From assembly GCA_963848825.1 (NCBI GenBank), contig CAWKFA010000015.1, forward strand, positions 496,001 through 560,000: a stretch of 64,000 nucleotides of DNA. Direction: 5' to 3'. Each line of letters begins with the position of its first letter. The stretch's first letter is position 1. Origin of the DNA: CAVVSQ01 sp963848825. GTDB taxonomy: Bacteria > Planctomycetota > Planctomycetia > Gemmatales > Gemmataceae. The position numbers and the translations under genes are program-made. The notes beneath the pieces were generated by a model that worked only from the letters and a program-made list of their open reading frames with translations, did not search any database and was not told the DNA's origin. Shown piece after piece: positions 49,080 through 57,483 of the stretch.

Positions 49080-51212
49080 ATGAATCTGGCGAGGCATGCC
49101 GCTGCTGTTGGCATCGGCAAAGTGGCGGCGGTGCTCATCGCGTTTGCCTCGGCTGTCGCACCGGCGCCGGCCGGTGTGGTCATCAACGAGATCTTCTATC
49201 ATGCTCCGGACGATCTGGATAACGTGCAGTTCATCGAGCTTCACAATACAGATGGTACGGCCGTGGACCTCACCGGTTGGAAGCTCGCCAAAGGAGTCAA
49301 ATATCTTTTTCCCGCGACCAGCACCATTGGTCCGGGAGCTTTCGTCGTCGTCTGTAAGGACTCGGCGGAGTTCAAGAAACACTATGGCTTCGACGCGGCC
49401 GGGCAGTTTCAGGGCTCCCTCAGCCACTCCGCGGACCAAATTGACCTTATCGATGCCGGCGGCAAAAAAATCGACAGCGTCAAATACAAGTCGCGCGCTC
49501 CCTGGCCCATGGGGGCGGACGGCTACTCATCCTCGCTTGAGCGTATTTGCCCGACTGCGGCGACGACCGGACCGGAGAACTGGGCCGCGTCGCCGTTAGC
49601 CACGGGGATGCCCAGGCCTGCGGGTACTCCCGGCAAGAAAAACGCCAACTATGCACCTCAGCTTCCCCCGCGCATCGCCGATGTCACCTTCACGCCTGCT
49701 CATGCGGGGCCTGGCCAGGAAGTAAAAGTACAGGCGGAGGTTCAGTCACCGCTCGGCCTCGGTGCCGTCGAGTTGCGTTTCCGCGTGGCCGGCTCGGGTT
49801 TCGAGGGTGAAGAACGTGTGGTCCCCATGACGAAACTGTCCAATGACACTTTCACGGCCACCATCCCCCCGCAGAAGGCAGGACAAATTGTGCGCTTCCG
49901 CGTCAAGGCAGTCGATGCGATGGGTGGCCAACGCTATTATCCTGGCGAGCATGATGTACGGCCGGCGCTTTCCGTGTATGTCCACGACAAATTGACACCG
50001 GGGGAAATCCCCTTTGGGCTCATCATCAATGTCGGCCAAAAGGAGTTTCGCGCCGCCCAGCGTGGTGAAGGCGCGCTCGGCGCTTTTGCCGGCCCCTCGC
50101 CGAACCCACCAGCGCGCGGCAACTCCGCGTTCGTCCATGTGAATGCGGCAACAGGCGCACCGGTGCTCTTCGACTTTATCAACGTCAATCCGCGTAGCGG
50201 CGGCTATCGCGTTCGCTTCCACAAGGACCATATGCTCGGCGACATGAGGACCATCGTGCTAATCTTTGAATCGATGGACCGCTGGGTGCTGGCCGAGCCG
50301 CTCGCTTATGAGGTCTATCGCAAGGCCGGCAACGCCGCCTGCCGCACCGATTTTGTGCGTACCTGGATCGACGGGCGGCCCATCGGGTACCAACTTCTTA
50401 TCGAGGTGGTCAACAAATCGTTTCTCAAGCACAACAACCTGCGCACGGACGGCAATCTCTACAAATGCCAATGGATCGGCAATGGGGTCATCGGCCAGCA
50501 CGAGAAAAAGACCAATGTGCACGGCGGCCACGACGACCTTGTGAAACTTGTCGAGCAACTCAACAGCTCGAAGGGGGAAGACCAATGGGCCGTCATCAAG
50601 AACAACTTTGACGTGCCTCAGGTAGTCAATTACTTCGCGGTGAACATGGTCTTGTCGCACTGGGACGGCTATTTCAACAACTATTTCACCTATCACGACG
50701 TTCATGGAACGGGTAAGTGGACAATGTATCCCTGGGACCAGGACAAGACCTGGGGCTTTCATGACGGCATTCGCGGCTATGAAGTCTTCCACGATATGCC
50801 GCTCACGTTTGGCATGGAGGGGGATCGGCCCCCCGGCTTTGGCAAAAACCAGCCTGTTCCGGGCGGCTTCGGCGTTGGCGCCATCTGGTGGCGTGGCGGC
50901 GGGCACTTCTCACGGCCCCTGCTCGCCAACCCAACCTTCCGCAAGCTGTTCCTGGCACGGACGAAGGAGATCGTCGAGACGGTTTATACGGAAGAGACAT
51001 TTTTTCCGATGATCGAGAAAATGGGCTTAAGGCTGAAGGAGGACGTCGCGGCCCGGGCCCTGCTACGTAACGAGAATCCCAAAATGGCCGCCGAGCACCT
51101 GCGCCGCAATCTCGCCTCACTCCAGGAGCACCTTACCAAACGGCGCCAATTCCTACTGGACCAGGACGAGATCAAAAAGGCAGACAGACCGGCACCAAAA
51201 TCACCGACATAG
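49080..51212 (+). CDS. Exported lamin-tail domain plus CotH kinase protein
   Basis: 711 residues, ATG 49080 behind AAAGGAG. A signal peptide (1-32) is followed by a lamin-tail domain (about 33-140, 'INEIFYHAPDDLDNVQFIEL' and 'TDGTAVDLTGWKLAKGV') and a beta-sandwich region. The CotH domain (about 370-680) shows 'VNKSFLKHNNL', 'VLSHWDGYFNNYF' and the metal-binding 'MYPWDQDKTWGFHDG'. Spore-coat CotH is an atypical protein kinase. An exported kinase raises the question of its phosphate donor, and the adjacent polyphosphate polymerase makes polyphosphate a candidate, but that is inference. Same strand and 39 bases after DUF4956. Confidence 0.9.
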   Translation: MNLARHAAAVGIGKVAAVLIAFASAVAPAPAGVVINEIFYHAPDDLDNVQFIELHNTDGTAVDLTGWKLAKGVKYLFPATSTIGPGAFVVVCKDSAEFKKHYGFDAAGQFQGSLSHSADQIDLIDAGGKKIDSVKYKSRAPWPMGADGYSSSLERICPTAATTGPENWAASPLATGMPRPAGTPGKKNANYAPQLPPRIADVTFTPAHAGPGQEVKVQAEVQSPLGLGAVELRFRVAGSGFEGEERVVPMTKLSNDTFTATIPPQKAGQIVRFRVKAVDAMGGQRYYPGEHDVRPALSVYVHDKLTPGEIPFGLIINVGQKEFRAAQRGEGALGAFAGPSPNPPARGNSAFVHVNAATGAPVLFDFINVNPRSGGYRVRFHKDHMLGDMRTIVLIFESMDRWVLAEPLAYEVYRKAGNAACRTDFVRTWIDGRPIGYQLLIEVVNKSFLKHNNLRTDGNLYKCQWIGNGVIGQHEKKTNVHGGHDDLVKLVEQLNSSKGEDQWAVIKNNFDVPQVVNYFAVNMVLSHWDGYFNNYFTYHDVHGTGKWTMYPWDQDKTWGFHDGIRGYEVFHDMPLTFGMEGDRPPGFGKNQPVPGGFGVGAIWWRGGGHFSRPLLANPTFRKLFLARTKEIVETVYTEETFFPMIEKMGLRLKEDVAARALLRNENPKMAAEHLRRNLASLQEHLTKRRQFLLDQDEIKKADRPAPKSPT

Positions 51213-51216
51213 ACGC

Positions 51217-51909
51217 GTGAGCCAAACAAACCGCATGACCAACCAGGCGGGTTTCCTCCCCAGCACGCATGGCTTTCATTTTGGCAATGCCTTCCAGCAT
51301 GGCGCGGCCGTAATCACCGCGTGGGTTCCGCTTCTTGGGGACGTTCCCCTGGGGGACGCGGGTGGCGGCATGTGCGGCGGCATGGTTTTCGCCGCCCTCG
51401 ATTTTTTTCACGAGGGTCGGTTGCCCCCGCCGGACACGACGGTACCACCACCAGGCTCACCCTTGTTTGCTTATTTGGCCCGGCGCCTCATCGATAGCTT
51501 TAATGGCCCGCGCGGCATCAACAAATACATTTCCTGGATGCGCCTGCCGAACGAGAGCGGCCTCTTTAAAAGCATCCACTGGCACATAATTAACCATGAA
51601 TGGCCCGCAATCAAAAATGATCTCGACAATGGCCAACCTTGTCCGCTTGGTTTGTTGCGGATGCGGTCGCTCAATCCCTTTGACGCGGCTAAAAATCACC
51701 AGGTGCTGGCCACCGGTTATGAATTGAATGATGCCACTGGCGACTTGCAAATAGCCGTTTACGATCCGAACTGGCCTGACCGGGACGACCTGGCCCTGTC
51801 CTTGAATATCACGGGCCCGGACAACCTCGCGCGTGTGAGCTATTCCGGCGACATGGCGGGTCGCGGCTTTTTTCGCAGCAAATATGCGCCGCAGGCGCCG
51901 CCACGGTGA
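51217..51909 (+). CDS. Papain-like (C39-like) cysteine peptidase candidate
   Basis: 230 residues from GTG 51217, four bases after the CotH stop (ATG 51235 is an alternative). 'GGMCGGMVFAALDFF' contains a likely nucleophile C53. 'NHQVLATGYEL' supplies a candidate H161, and 'IAVYDPNWPD' D183/N185, in the order and spacing seen in papain-like and C39-like peptidases. The N-terminal 'LPSTHGFHFGNAF' is a conserved-looking opening block. No signal peptide. I know of no assigned function. Its position as the last gene of the VTC-DUF4956-CotH run suggests, but does not prove, a shared role. Confidence 0.68.
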   Translation: MSQTNRMTNQAGFLPSTHGFHFGNAFQHGAAVITAWVPLLGDVPLGDAGGGMCGGMVFAALDFFHEGRLPPPDTTVPPPGSPLFAYLARRLIDSFNGPRGINKYISWMRLPNESGLFKSIHWHIINHEWPAIKNDLDNGQPCPLGLLRMRSLNPFDAAKNHQVLATGYELNDATGDLQIAVYDPNWPDRDDLALSLNITGPDNLARVSYSGDMAGRGFFRSKYAPQAPPR

Positions 51910-51918
51910 ATGTGAAGA

Positions 51919-54681
51919 TCACTCCGGCGGCGCTTCACCTGCCGTTTCCTCGGCTAGCTTTTCTTGGCCCTCTTCCGTGGCGATCTTGGCGATGGAGACG
52001 ATTTTGTCGGCGTCATTGAGGTTCATGATGCGCACGCCTTGCGTGTTACGGCCGACGATGCGGATTTCCTTGACGTGAGTGCGATTGACCATGCCCTGGC
52101 CGGTGATGAGCATGATGTCGTCGCCGTCGCGCACGGAAACGACGCCAATAACCGGGCCGTTGCGTTCGGAAGTACGAATATCGCGAAGGCCTTTGCCGCC
52201 ACGGCGTTGTTTGCGATAGCGCATGGCGGAGGCCGCCGGAGCAGCTTCGCTGTCTTCAGGCGTCTCGGGCGGCGCTTCCTCGACCACTTCTTCCTCAACG
52301 ACCTCTTCAACTACTTCTTCAGCTGCGGCCGGTTCGCCCTCGGCGGGGCCCTGGGTATTGGGGCCGAAGGGTGTCCGTTTGCCGTAGCCATTGGCGCACA
52401 CCGTGAGCAAAGCTCCGTCGGGGTCGGCAATGACCATGCCGACGACGGCGTCCCCTTCCATGAGGGAAATACCCTTGACGCCCTTGGTATTGCGACCCAT
52501 CGAGCGGGCATCGCTTTCGGCGAAGCGGATGGCCATGCCCTGGCGAGTGCACAGTACGATCTCATCGCGCTGTTGGATGTGGGCGACGTCGATCAGGGTA
52601 TCCCCCTCCTCGAGGTTGATACCGATGATACCGCCGGCCTTGGGGCGACTATATTCTTCCAGGGCCGTCTTTTTGACGAGGCCATTTCGGGTGGCCATGA
52701 GGAGGAAACTGGTCGCATCGAAGCGCCGTACGGGAATGACGCTGGTGATTTTTTCTTCTTCCTTGAGGGAGAGCACGTTGGCGATCGAGCGGCCGGCGCT
52801 GATGCGGCTCATCTGGGGAATTTCATAAACCTTGAGCCAGTACATCTGGCCGCGATTGGTGAAGCAAAGCAAAAAGGCGTGTGTCGACGACACAAAGAAG
52901 TGTTCGACCCAGTCGTCCTCGCGCGATGCACCGCCGGAAACGCCCTTGCCGCCGCGGTGTTGGGTGCGATAGGTGTTCAGCGGCAGCCGCTTGATGTAGC
53001 CGCTATGGCTGATCGTGATGGCGTTGATCTCCTCGACGATCAACTCCTCCATCGTGGCCCGATTGAGTTCACCTACCACGATTTCAGTGCGTCGATCTTC
53101 GCCATACTTATCGCGCAGCTCGATGGTGTCGGCCCGGATGACGCTCAGGACATTCTGGTCGCTGGAAAGAAGCTCTTCGTAGCCGCGAATCTGGTGGCGT
53201 AGCTGGCCATATTCCTTGAAGATCTCGTCGCGTTCGAGCGCGGCGAGCTGCCCAAGCTGCAAACGCACGACGGCCTCGGCTTGCGCCTCGGTCATGTGGT
53301 AGGCTGCCTGGGCGCCGAGCTCCCGTTGCAAGGCGGCGAAATGGTCGGCCCCCAAAGCGCGTTCCATGACGGTCGCGGCGACCTCCAGTCCTTGCAGGCG
53401 CGACTTCGCCTCCATGCGGCTCGGTGAGGCCCGACAAATTTGAATCACCTCGTCCAGGGACGAGATCGCGATGAGCTGGCCTTCCAGGATATGACCACGC
53501 CGTTTTGCCTCACGCAACAGGTACTCGGTGCGGCGGCGAATGACCTGGATGCGATGACGCAGGAATTCTTCCAGCATCTGTTTGAGGGACAGCGTGCGCG
53601 GCAGGCCGTCCACAAGGGCCAGCAGGATAATGCTGACAGTCTTTTCCAGCGGCGAGAACTGATAGAGCTGGTTCAGCACGATGTGGGCGTCGGCATCCCG
53701 CTTGAGATAGACGACCAGGCGTACTGGCTCACCGGTCCGCGCGCTCGATTCATCCTTGACGTCGGCGATCCCCTTGATGCGTTCGTTTTTGACCAAATCA
53801 CCGATGATCTCGTGAAGGCGATTGCGGGTCTGCTGGTAGGGAACCTCCTTGATAATGATGTGGTTGGAGCGTCCCTCTTCCACAATCTCCGCGCGGGCAC
53901 GAAGCGTGATCTTGCCGCGGCCGGTGCGATAGCCGTCGTAAATGCCCTGGTGGCCGCAGATAATACCGCCAGTGGGAAAGTCGGGGCCGCGCACGATCTC
54001 GATGAGCTGGTCGATGGTGACATCGGGTTCCTCGATGATGCGCAGCAGCCCTTCGCAAACTTCGCGCAAGTTGTGCGGCGGGATCTCGGTGGCCATGCCG
54101 ACGGCGATGCCGTCGGACCCATTGACGAGGAGGTTGGGAAACTTGCAGGGCAGGACCAGGGGCTCGCGATATTTGCCGTCATAATTGTCCATGAAATCGA
54201 CGGTGTCGCGTTCGAGATCTTCAAGCATCTCGGCGGCGACGGGCGAGAGCCGGGCCTCGGTGTAACGCATGGCGGCCGGAGGCAAACCGGCGATGGAGCC
54301 AAAATTACCTTGGCCCTTGATGAGCTGGTGGCGCATGTTCCATTCCTGGGCCATGCGCACCAGGGTGGGATAAATCGCGCTATCGCCGTGGGGGTGGTAG
54401 CGCTTCATGGTCTCGCCGACAATACCCGCGCACTTGGAAGTGGACGAATTGGGCCCCAAACCCAGGTCATTCATGGCAACCAGAATACGGCGCTGGGATG
54501 GCTTGAGGCCATCCCTGACGTCGGGTAACGCCCGGCTGATGATGACGCTCATGGCGTAGTTGAGGTAACTTTCCTTGAGTTCATCCTCGATACGGAGCAG
54601 GCCGTGACCATTACCATCGCCGCCGGGAGCGGCGCCAAGGGGAGGTAGGTCGCTGGGAGGAGGAGGCAGTTCATCCGCCAA
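51919..54681 (-). CDS. gyrA: DNA gyrase subunit A
   Basis: 920 residues. The breakage-reunion domain includes 'RALPDVRDGLKPSQRRIL', the quinolone-determining 'HPHGDSAIYPTLVRM' (residues 96-110) and the catalytic Tyr140 in 'AAMRYTEARL'. The C-terminal DNA-wrapping propeller has the GyrA box in 'TQHRGGKGVSG'. The position matching E. coli Ser83 is Ser101, but that matching Asp87 is Pro105. An acidic, low-complexity stretch of about 45 residues rich in Glu and Val interrupts the propeller near residue 800. No gyrB is in the window. It converges on the peptidase candidate with only 9 bases between the ends. Confidence 0.96.
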   Translation of the reverse strand: MADELPPPPSDLPPLGAAPGGDGNGHGLLRIEDELKESYLNYAMSVIISRALPDVRDGLKPSQRRILVAMNDLGLGPNSSTSKCAGIVGETMKRYHPHGDSAIYPTLVRMAQEWNMRHQLIKGQGNFGSIAGLPPAAMRYTEARLSPVAAEMLEDLERDTVDFMDNYDGKYREPLVLPCKFPNLLVNGSDGIAVGMATEIPPHNLREVCEGLLRIIEEPDVTIDQLIEIVRGPDFPTGGIICGHQGIYDGYRTGRGKITLRARAEIVEEGRSNHIIIKEVPYQQTRNRLHEIIGDLVKNERIKGIADVKDESSARTGEPVRLVVYLKRDADAHIVLNQLYQFSPLEKTVSIILLALVDGLPRTLSLKQMLEEFLRHRIQVIRRRTEYLLREAKRRGHILEGQLIAISSLDEVIQICRASPSRMEAKSRLQGLEVAATVMERALGADHFAALQRELGAQAAYHMTEAQAEAVVRLQLGQLAALERDEIFKEYGQLRHQIRGYEELLSSDQNVLSVIRADTIELRDKYGEDRRTEIVVGELNRATMEELIVEEINAITISHSGYIKRLPLNTYRTQHRGGKGVSGGASREDDWVEHFFVSSTHAFLLCFTNRGQMYWLKVYEIPQMSRISAGRSIANVLSLKEEEKITSVIPVRRFDATSFLLMATRNGLVKKTALEEYSRPKAGGIIGINLEEGDTLIDVAHIQQRDEIVLCTRQGMAIRFAESDARSMGRNTKGVKGISLMEGDAVVGMVIADPDGALLTVCANGYGKRTPFGPNTQGPAEGEPAAAEEVVEEVVEEEVVEEAPPETPEDSEAAPAASAMRYRKQRRGGKGLRDIRTSERNGPVIGVVSVRDGDDIMLITGQGMVNRTHVKEIRIVGRNTQGVRIMNLNDADKIVSIAKIATEEGQEKLAEETAGEAPPE

Positions 54682-54891
54682 AGCATCATTCCTTATTCAA
54701 AAGCACATCGGTCCGAAAAACCAACAAGGTATATTTTATGAAACGCCCCTCCAATCTCCAGCCTTCGTCGCGCTTTCCGCCCAGCAATTTTGTTCCTTTC
54801 GGCGCCATTCCTGATACGATGGAAAAGCGTAGCGCTTGCATAAACTATGCGTGCCATAACCCATTATTTAATAGCTAGTTGGAGTAAAAGA

Positions 54892-55307
54892 ATGCAGCTT
54901 GGCATCCCAACATTGGCCTCGATCGGCGCACTCCTGGTTTTGGTAGGGCCCATCAGGCGCAAGAAACCCCGTCCGCCAAGGCAACCCGGCAAAAATTGCA
55001 GCAGAAACTCTCCGTGGATTGGAAGGACGTGGGCGTCAAGGCGATCGTGGACGACGTCAAGCGCGAGATGGACAAACCGGTGGCCATCAAAATTGACAAT
55101 ACGTCCGGCGTGTCGAACAATTCGAAGCTCACGTTCAAAGCCGACAACAAAACGGTCGAGGAGATTCTCAATGGCCTGAGTGACAAGGGTGACTTTGGCT
55201 GGTTTATCAAGTCCGATCAAAAGGACCGCAACGACGGCTTTGTCATCATCCGGCGTTATAAAAATCGCGAGCGTGGTTACGAAGGGGGCGCGGCACCCAA
55301 AGGCTAG
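54892..55307 (+). CDS. Small exported protein, one frameshift
   Basis: ATG 54892 lies 7 bases after GGAG. The signal peptide 'LGIPTLASIGALLVLVG' is in one frame; near 54940 the reading moves to the frame 'AHQAQETPSAKATRQKLQQK', which continues 'LSVDWKDVGVKAIVDDVKRE' to the stop at 55307. The joined product is about 138 residues. The mature part ('KLTFKADNKTVEEILNGL') resembles the small alpha/beta STN or N0-like modules found at the start of secretins and TonB receptors, but it stands alone. It ends 6 bases before aat. Confidence 0.62.
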
Positions 55308-55313
55308 CGGATC

Positions 55314-55943
55314 ATGGCCCTATTTCCCAATCCCGAGTCAGCCGACGAGTTCGGTCTGGTGGCTGTCGGAGGCGATTTGCAGCCAGGCCGTCTGATCGAG
55401 GCCTATGCAGCGGGCATATTTCCATGGTTTAACGAGGATGGCCCGATCTTGTGGTGGTCGCCGGATCCGCGCGCCATCCTCGAAATCGGGCACTTACATA
55501 TTTCACGCCGCCTGGCACGCACGCTGCGGTCCGGCAGGTTTCGCTGCACCATCAATCAGGCCTTCGGGCAGGTCATTCGCGGGTGCGCCGATCGGGAGGA
55601 GGGTACCTGGATCACGCCGCCCATGATCGAGGCCTATGAAAGGCTTCACCGGCTGGGCCTGGCACATAGCGTCGAGGCCTGGCATGGAACAGAACTTGCC
55701 GGTGGCGTTTATGGCGTGGCCGTTCGCGGCTTGTTCGCGGCGGAATCGATGTTCACCAGGCGAACCGATGGCTCGAAAGTCGCTTTGGCCTTTTTAATGG
55801 ACCATTTGCGGGTACGCGAATTTCAGCTCTTCGATATTCAGATGGTCACGCCACATACCTTGAGCCTTGGGGCCGTGGAGATACCGCGCCCGGAGTATTT
55901 GCGCAAACTCAATAGATCGTTGCAAGCCGCCGCCACCTTTTAG
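55314..55943 (+). CDS. aat: Leucyl/phenylalanyl-tRNA-protein transferase
   Basis: 209 residues. It adds Leu or Phe from aminoacyl-tRNA to N-terminal Lys or Arg of proteins, marking them for ClpS-ClpAP in the N-degron pathway. The conserved 'FPWFNEDGPILWWSPDPRAI' near the N-terminus, 'TWITPPMIEAYERLHRLG', 'SVEAW', 'GGVYGVAVRGLFAAESMF' and 'DIQMVTPHTLSLGAVEIPR' are all present. Length is normal. It is closely preceded by the small exported protein gene on the same strand. Confidence 0.95.
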   Translation: MALFPNPESADEFGLVAVGGDLQPGRLIEAYAAGIFPWFNEDGPILWWSPDPRAILEIGHLHISRRLARTLRSGRFRCTINQAFGQVIRGCADREEGTWITPPMIEAYERLHRLGLAHSVEAWHGTELAGGVYGVAVRGLFAAESMFTRRTDGSKVALAFLMDHLRVREFQLFDIQMVTPHTLSLGAVEIPRPEYLRKLNRSLQAAATF

Positions 55944-56041
55944 CGTGCTTAACACCGGCGCAAATTCTCGGCCGCGCAATTGTATTTTTTGGAGTTCCTC
56001 GCCAAGCTCCGCCATGGCCTGAGCGCGGCATCGCACCATAT

Positions 56042-56647
56042 TTAGAGGAAGGGATCGGTGGCGCGAATGCACACGGCTATCGCACCGGGGGCGGCGGGAA
56101 GAAACAACGGGGCCAACACGGGATAGTTTCGCCAGATAGGCCATGCCTCATAGCGCCGGCAATACCGACCGGAATGATCGGCGCGCCGGTGCGCTTGATG
56201 AGCAGCTGGATGCCGGGCCGTAAGGGATGTATGACGCCGTCGGGCGTCCGTGAGCCTTCCGGAAAAATGACGACAGCGTGGCCTTGTCGAACCTTGTCAA
56301 CCAGGGCTTTGAGACCTTCGGTGCTCACTCCCTCCTGATCAATGGGGATGGCATTGAGGCTATGAAGAATGCTCGCGAAGATTCGATTTTTAAAAAGGGT
56401 CTTGCGCCAGATAGGTGAGGTGCCGCCGGACGGCCAGGCCAATGATCCACGGATCGACGTAGCTCTGGTGGTTGGCGATAATGAGCGCCGGGCCCGTTTT
56501 GGGCACGTGGCGCGTGCCTTCGTAGCGAAAACTAAAACCGAGCGTAAAGGCCGCCATGCCAGTAAATTGCATGGTATCGTACCACAGGGAACGCAGCGAT
56601 TTTTTGGTAGGCGCCGCGGCGCAGGGGCTTCGGTCATCTGGTGGCAC
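56042..56647 (-). CDS. PlsC-type 1-acyl-glycerol-3-phosphate acyltransferase, two frameshifts
   Basis: The start at 56647 lies 18 bases after cmk, the classical cmk-plsC pairing. The first frame has 'ALIIANHQSYVDPWIIGLAV', with the catalytic NHxSxxD form of the HX4D motif. Near 56408 the match moves to 'RKTLFKNRIFASILHSLNAI', which carries the 'VVIFPEGSRTPDG' motif. Near 56140 it moves again to 'AYEAWPIWRNYPVLAPLFLP' and stops at 56042. The joined product has about 202 residues and all acyltransferase motifs. It would acylate lysophosphatidate in membrane-lipid synthesis. The longest single uninterrupted frame covers 56077-56637. Confidence 0.78.
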
Positions 56648-56665
56648 CAGGCCTCGTTGACGGGA

Positions 56666-57316
56666 TCACTTCGCCCGCTCCCGCACTATTGTTTCCATGC
56701 GCTCGACCACTTCGTTGATGCTAAGTCCGGTGCTGTCCAAATGGATGGCATCGGCCGCGGGGACCATGGGAGCTATGGTGCGTTCGAGGTCGCGCCGGTC
56801 GCGCGCCTGCTGAGCGGAGAGCAGTTCGTCGAAAGCGATTTGTTCGCCGCGTGCCACCAATTCGCGATGACGGCGCGCGGCCCGTTCCCTGGGATCCGCC
56901 ACGAGAAAGAATTTACAACCCGCGTCGGGAAATACCACCGTACCTTGATCGCGCCCTTCGCAGACGATGGATCGACCCTGGGCCAGTTGCCGTTGCCAGT
57001 GGACGAGGCGTCGGCGCACGACGATACTGCTGGCAATCGCCGCGGAGGCCGCGGTTACTTCGGGCGTTCTAATCGGGCCGGTGATATCTTCGCCATTGAG
57101 AATGACGGCGGCGCCGCACAACTGCAAATTGAGGGTTTCCAGTAAACCTTCGAGAGAGGATGAATCGGTCAAATCGAGGCGAGCGCGGAGAGCGGCCCAC
57201 GTCACGGCGCGGTACATGGCGCCGGTGTCCAGAAAATCGAAGCCTAGCTTGTGGGCAAGCATGCGGGCAGCAGAGCTTTTGCCGGCGCCAGCAGGACCAT
57301 CGATCGTGACGATCAT
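56666..57316 (-). CDS. cmk: Cytidylate kinase
   Basis: 216 residues from ATG 57316, behind GAGGA. It phosphorylates CMP and dCMP with ATP. P-loop 'IDGPAGAGKSSAARML', CMP-binding 'DTGAMYRAVTWAAL', the 'CEGRDQGTVVFPDAGCKFFL' block and the lid region 'RRDLERTIAPMVPAADAI' are clear. A longer frame up to 57382 has no ribosome site. It is co-directional with plsC downstream. Confidence 0.94.
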   Translation of the reverse strand: MIVTIDGPAGAGKSSAARMLAHKLGFDFLDTGAMYRAVTWAALRARLDLTDSSSLEGLLETLNLQLCGAAVILNGEDITGPIRTPEVTAASAAIASSIVVRRRLVHWQRQLAQGRSIVCEGRDQGTVVFPDAGCKFFLVADPRERAARRHRELVARGEQIAFDELLSAQQARDRRDLERTIAPMVPAADAIHLDSTGLSINEVVERMETIVRERAK

Positions 57317-57404
57317 GAGATTCAGGTCCTCTTCCCCCCGTGTTCTGGAGAGAAGGGGGGCACTTCTTCCGTGACGAATCAAAAAGGCAGGCCCAAGAAA
57401 ACGA

Positions 57405-57438
57405 GGGACAGGACCTTTATGTCTTGAGGTCCTGTCCC
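57405..57438 (-). terminator. Probable intrinsic terminator
   Basis: GGGACAGGACCT (57405-57416) and AGGTCCTGTCCC (57427-57438) are perfect complements with a 10-base loop. On the minus strand the stem is followed by TCGTTTTCTT. It lies 46 bases after the stop of the exported protein gene at 57484 and upstream of cmk. Confidence 0.7.
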
Positions 57439-57483
57439 CGGCATTTAGGCCCCTCTGACGAACCGGCTGTAAAGTGACGCCGC

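Noticed and set aside
51964..54528. Long plus-strand frames opposite gyrA
   Set aside because: GyrA is certain; the opposite frames are products of high G+C codon bias.
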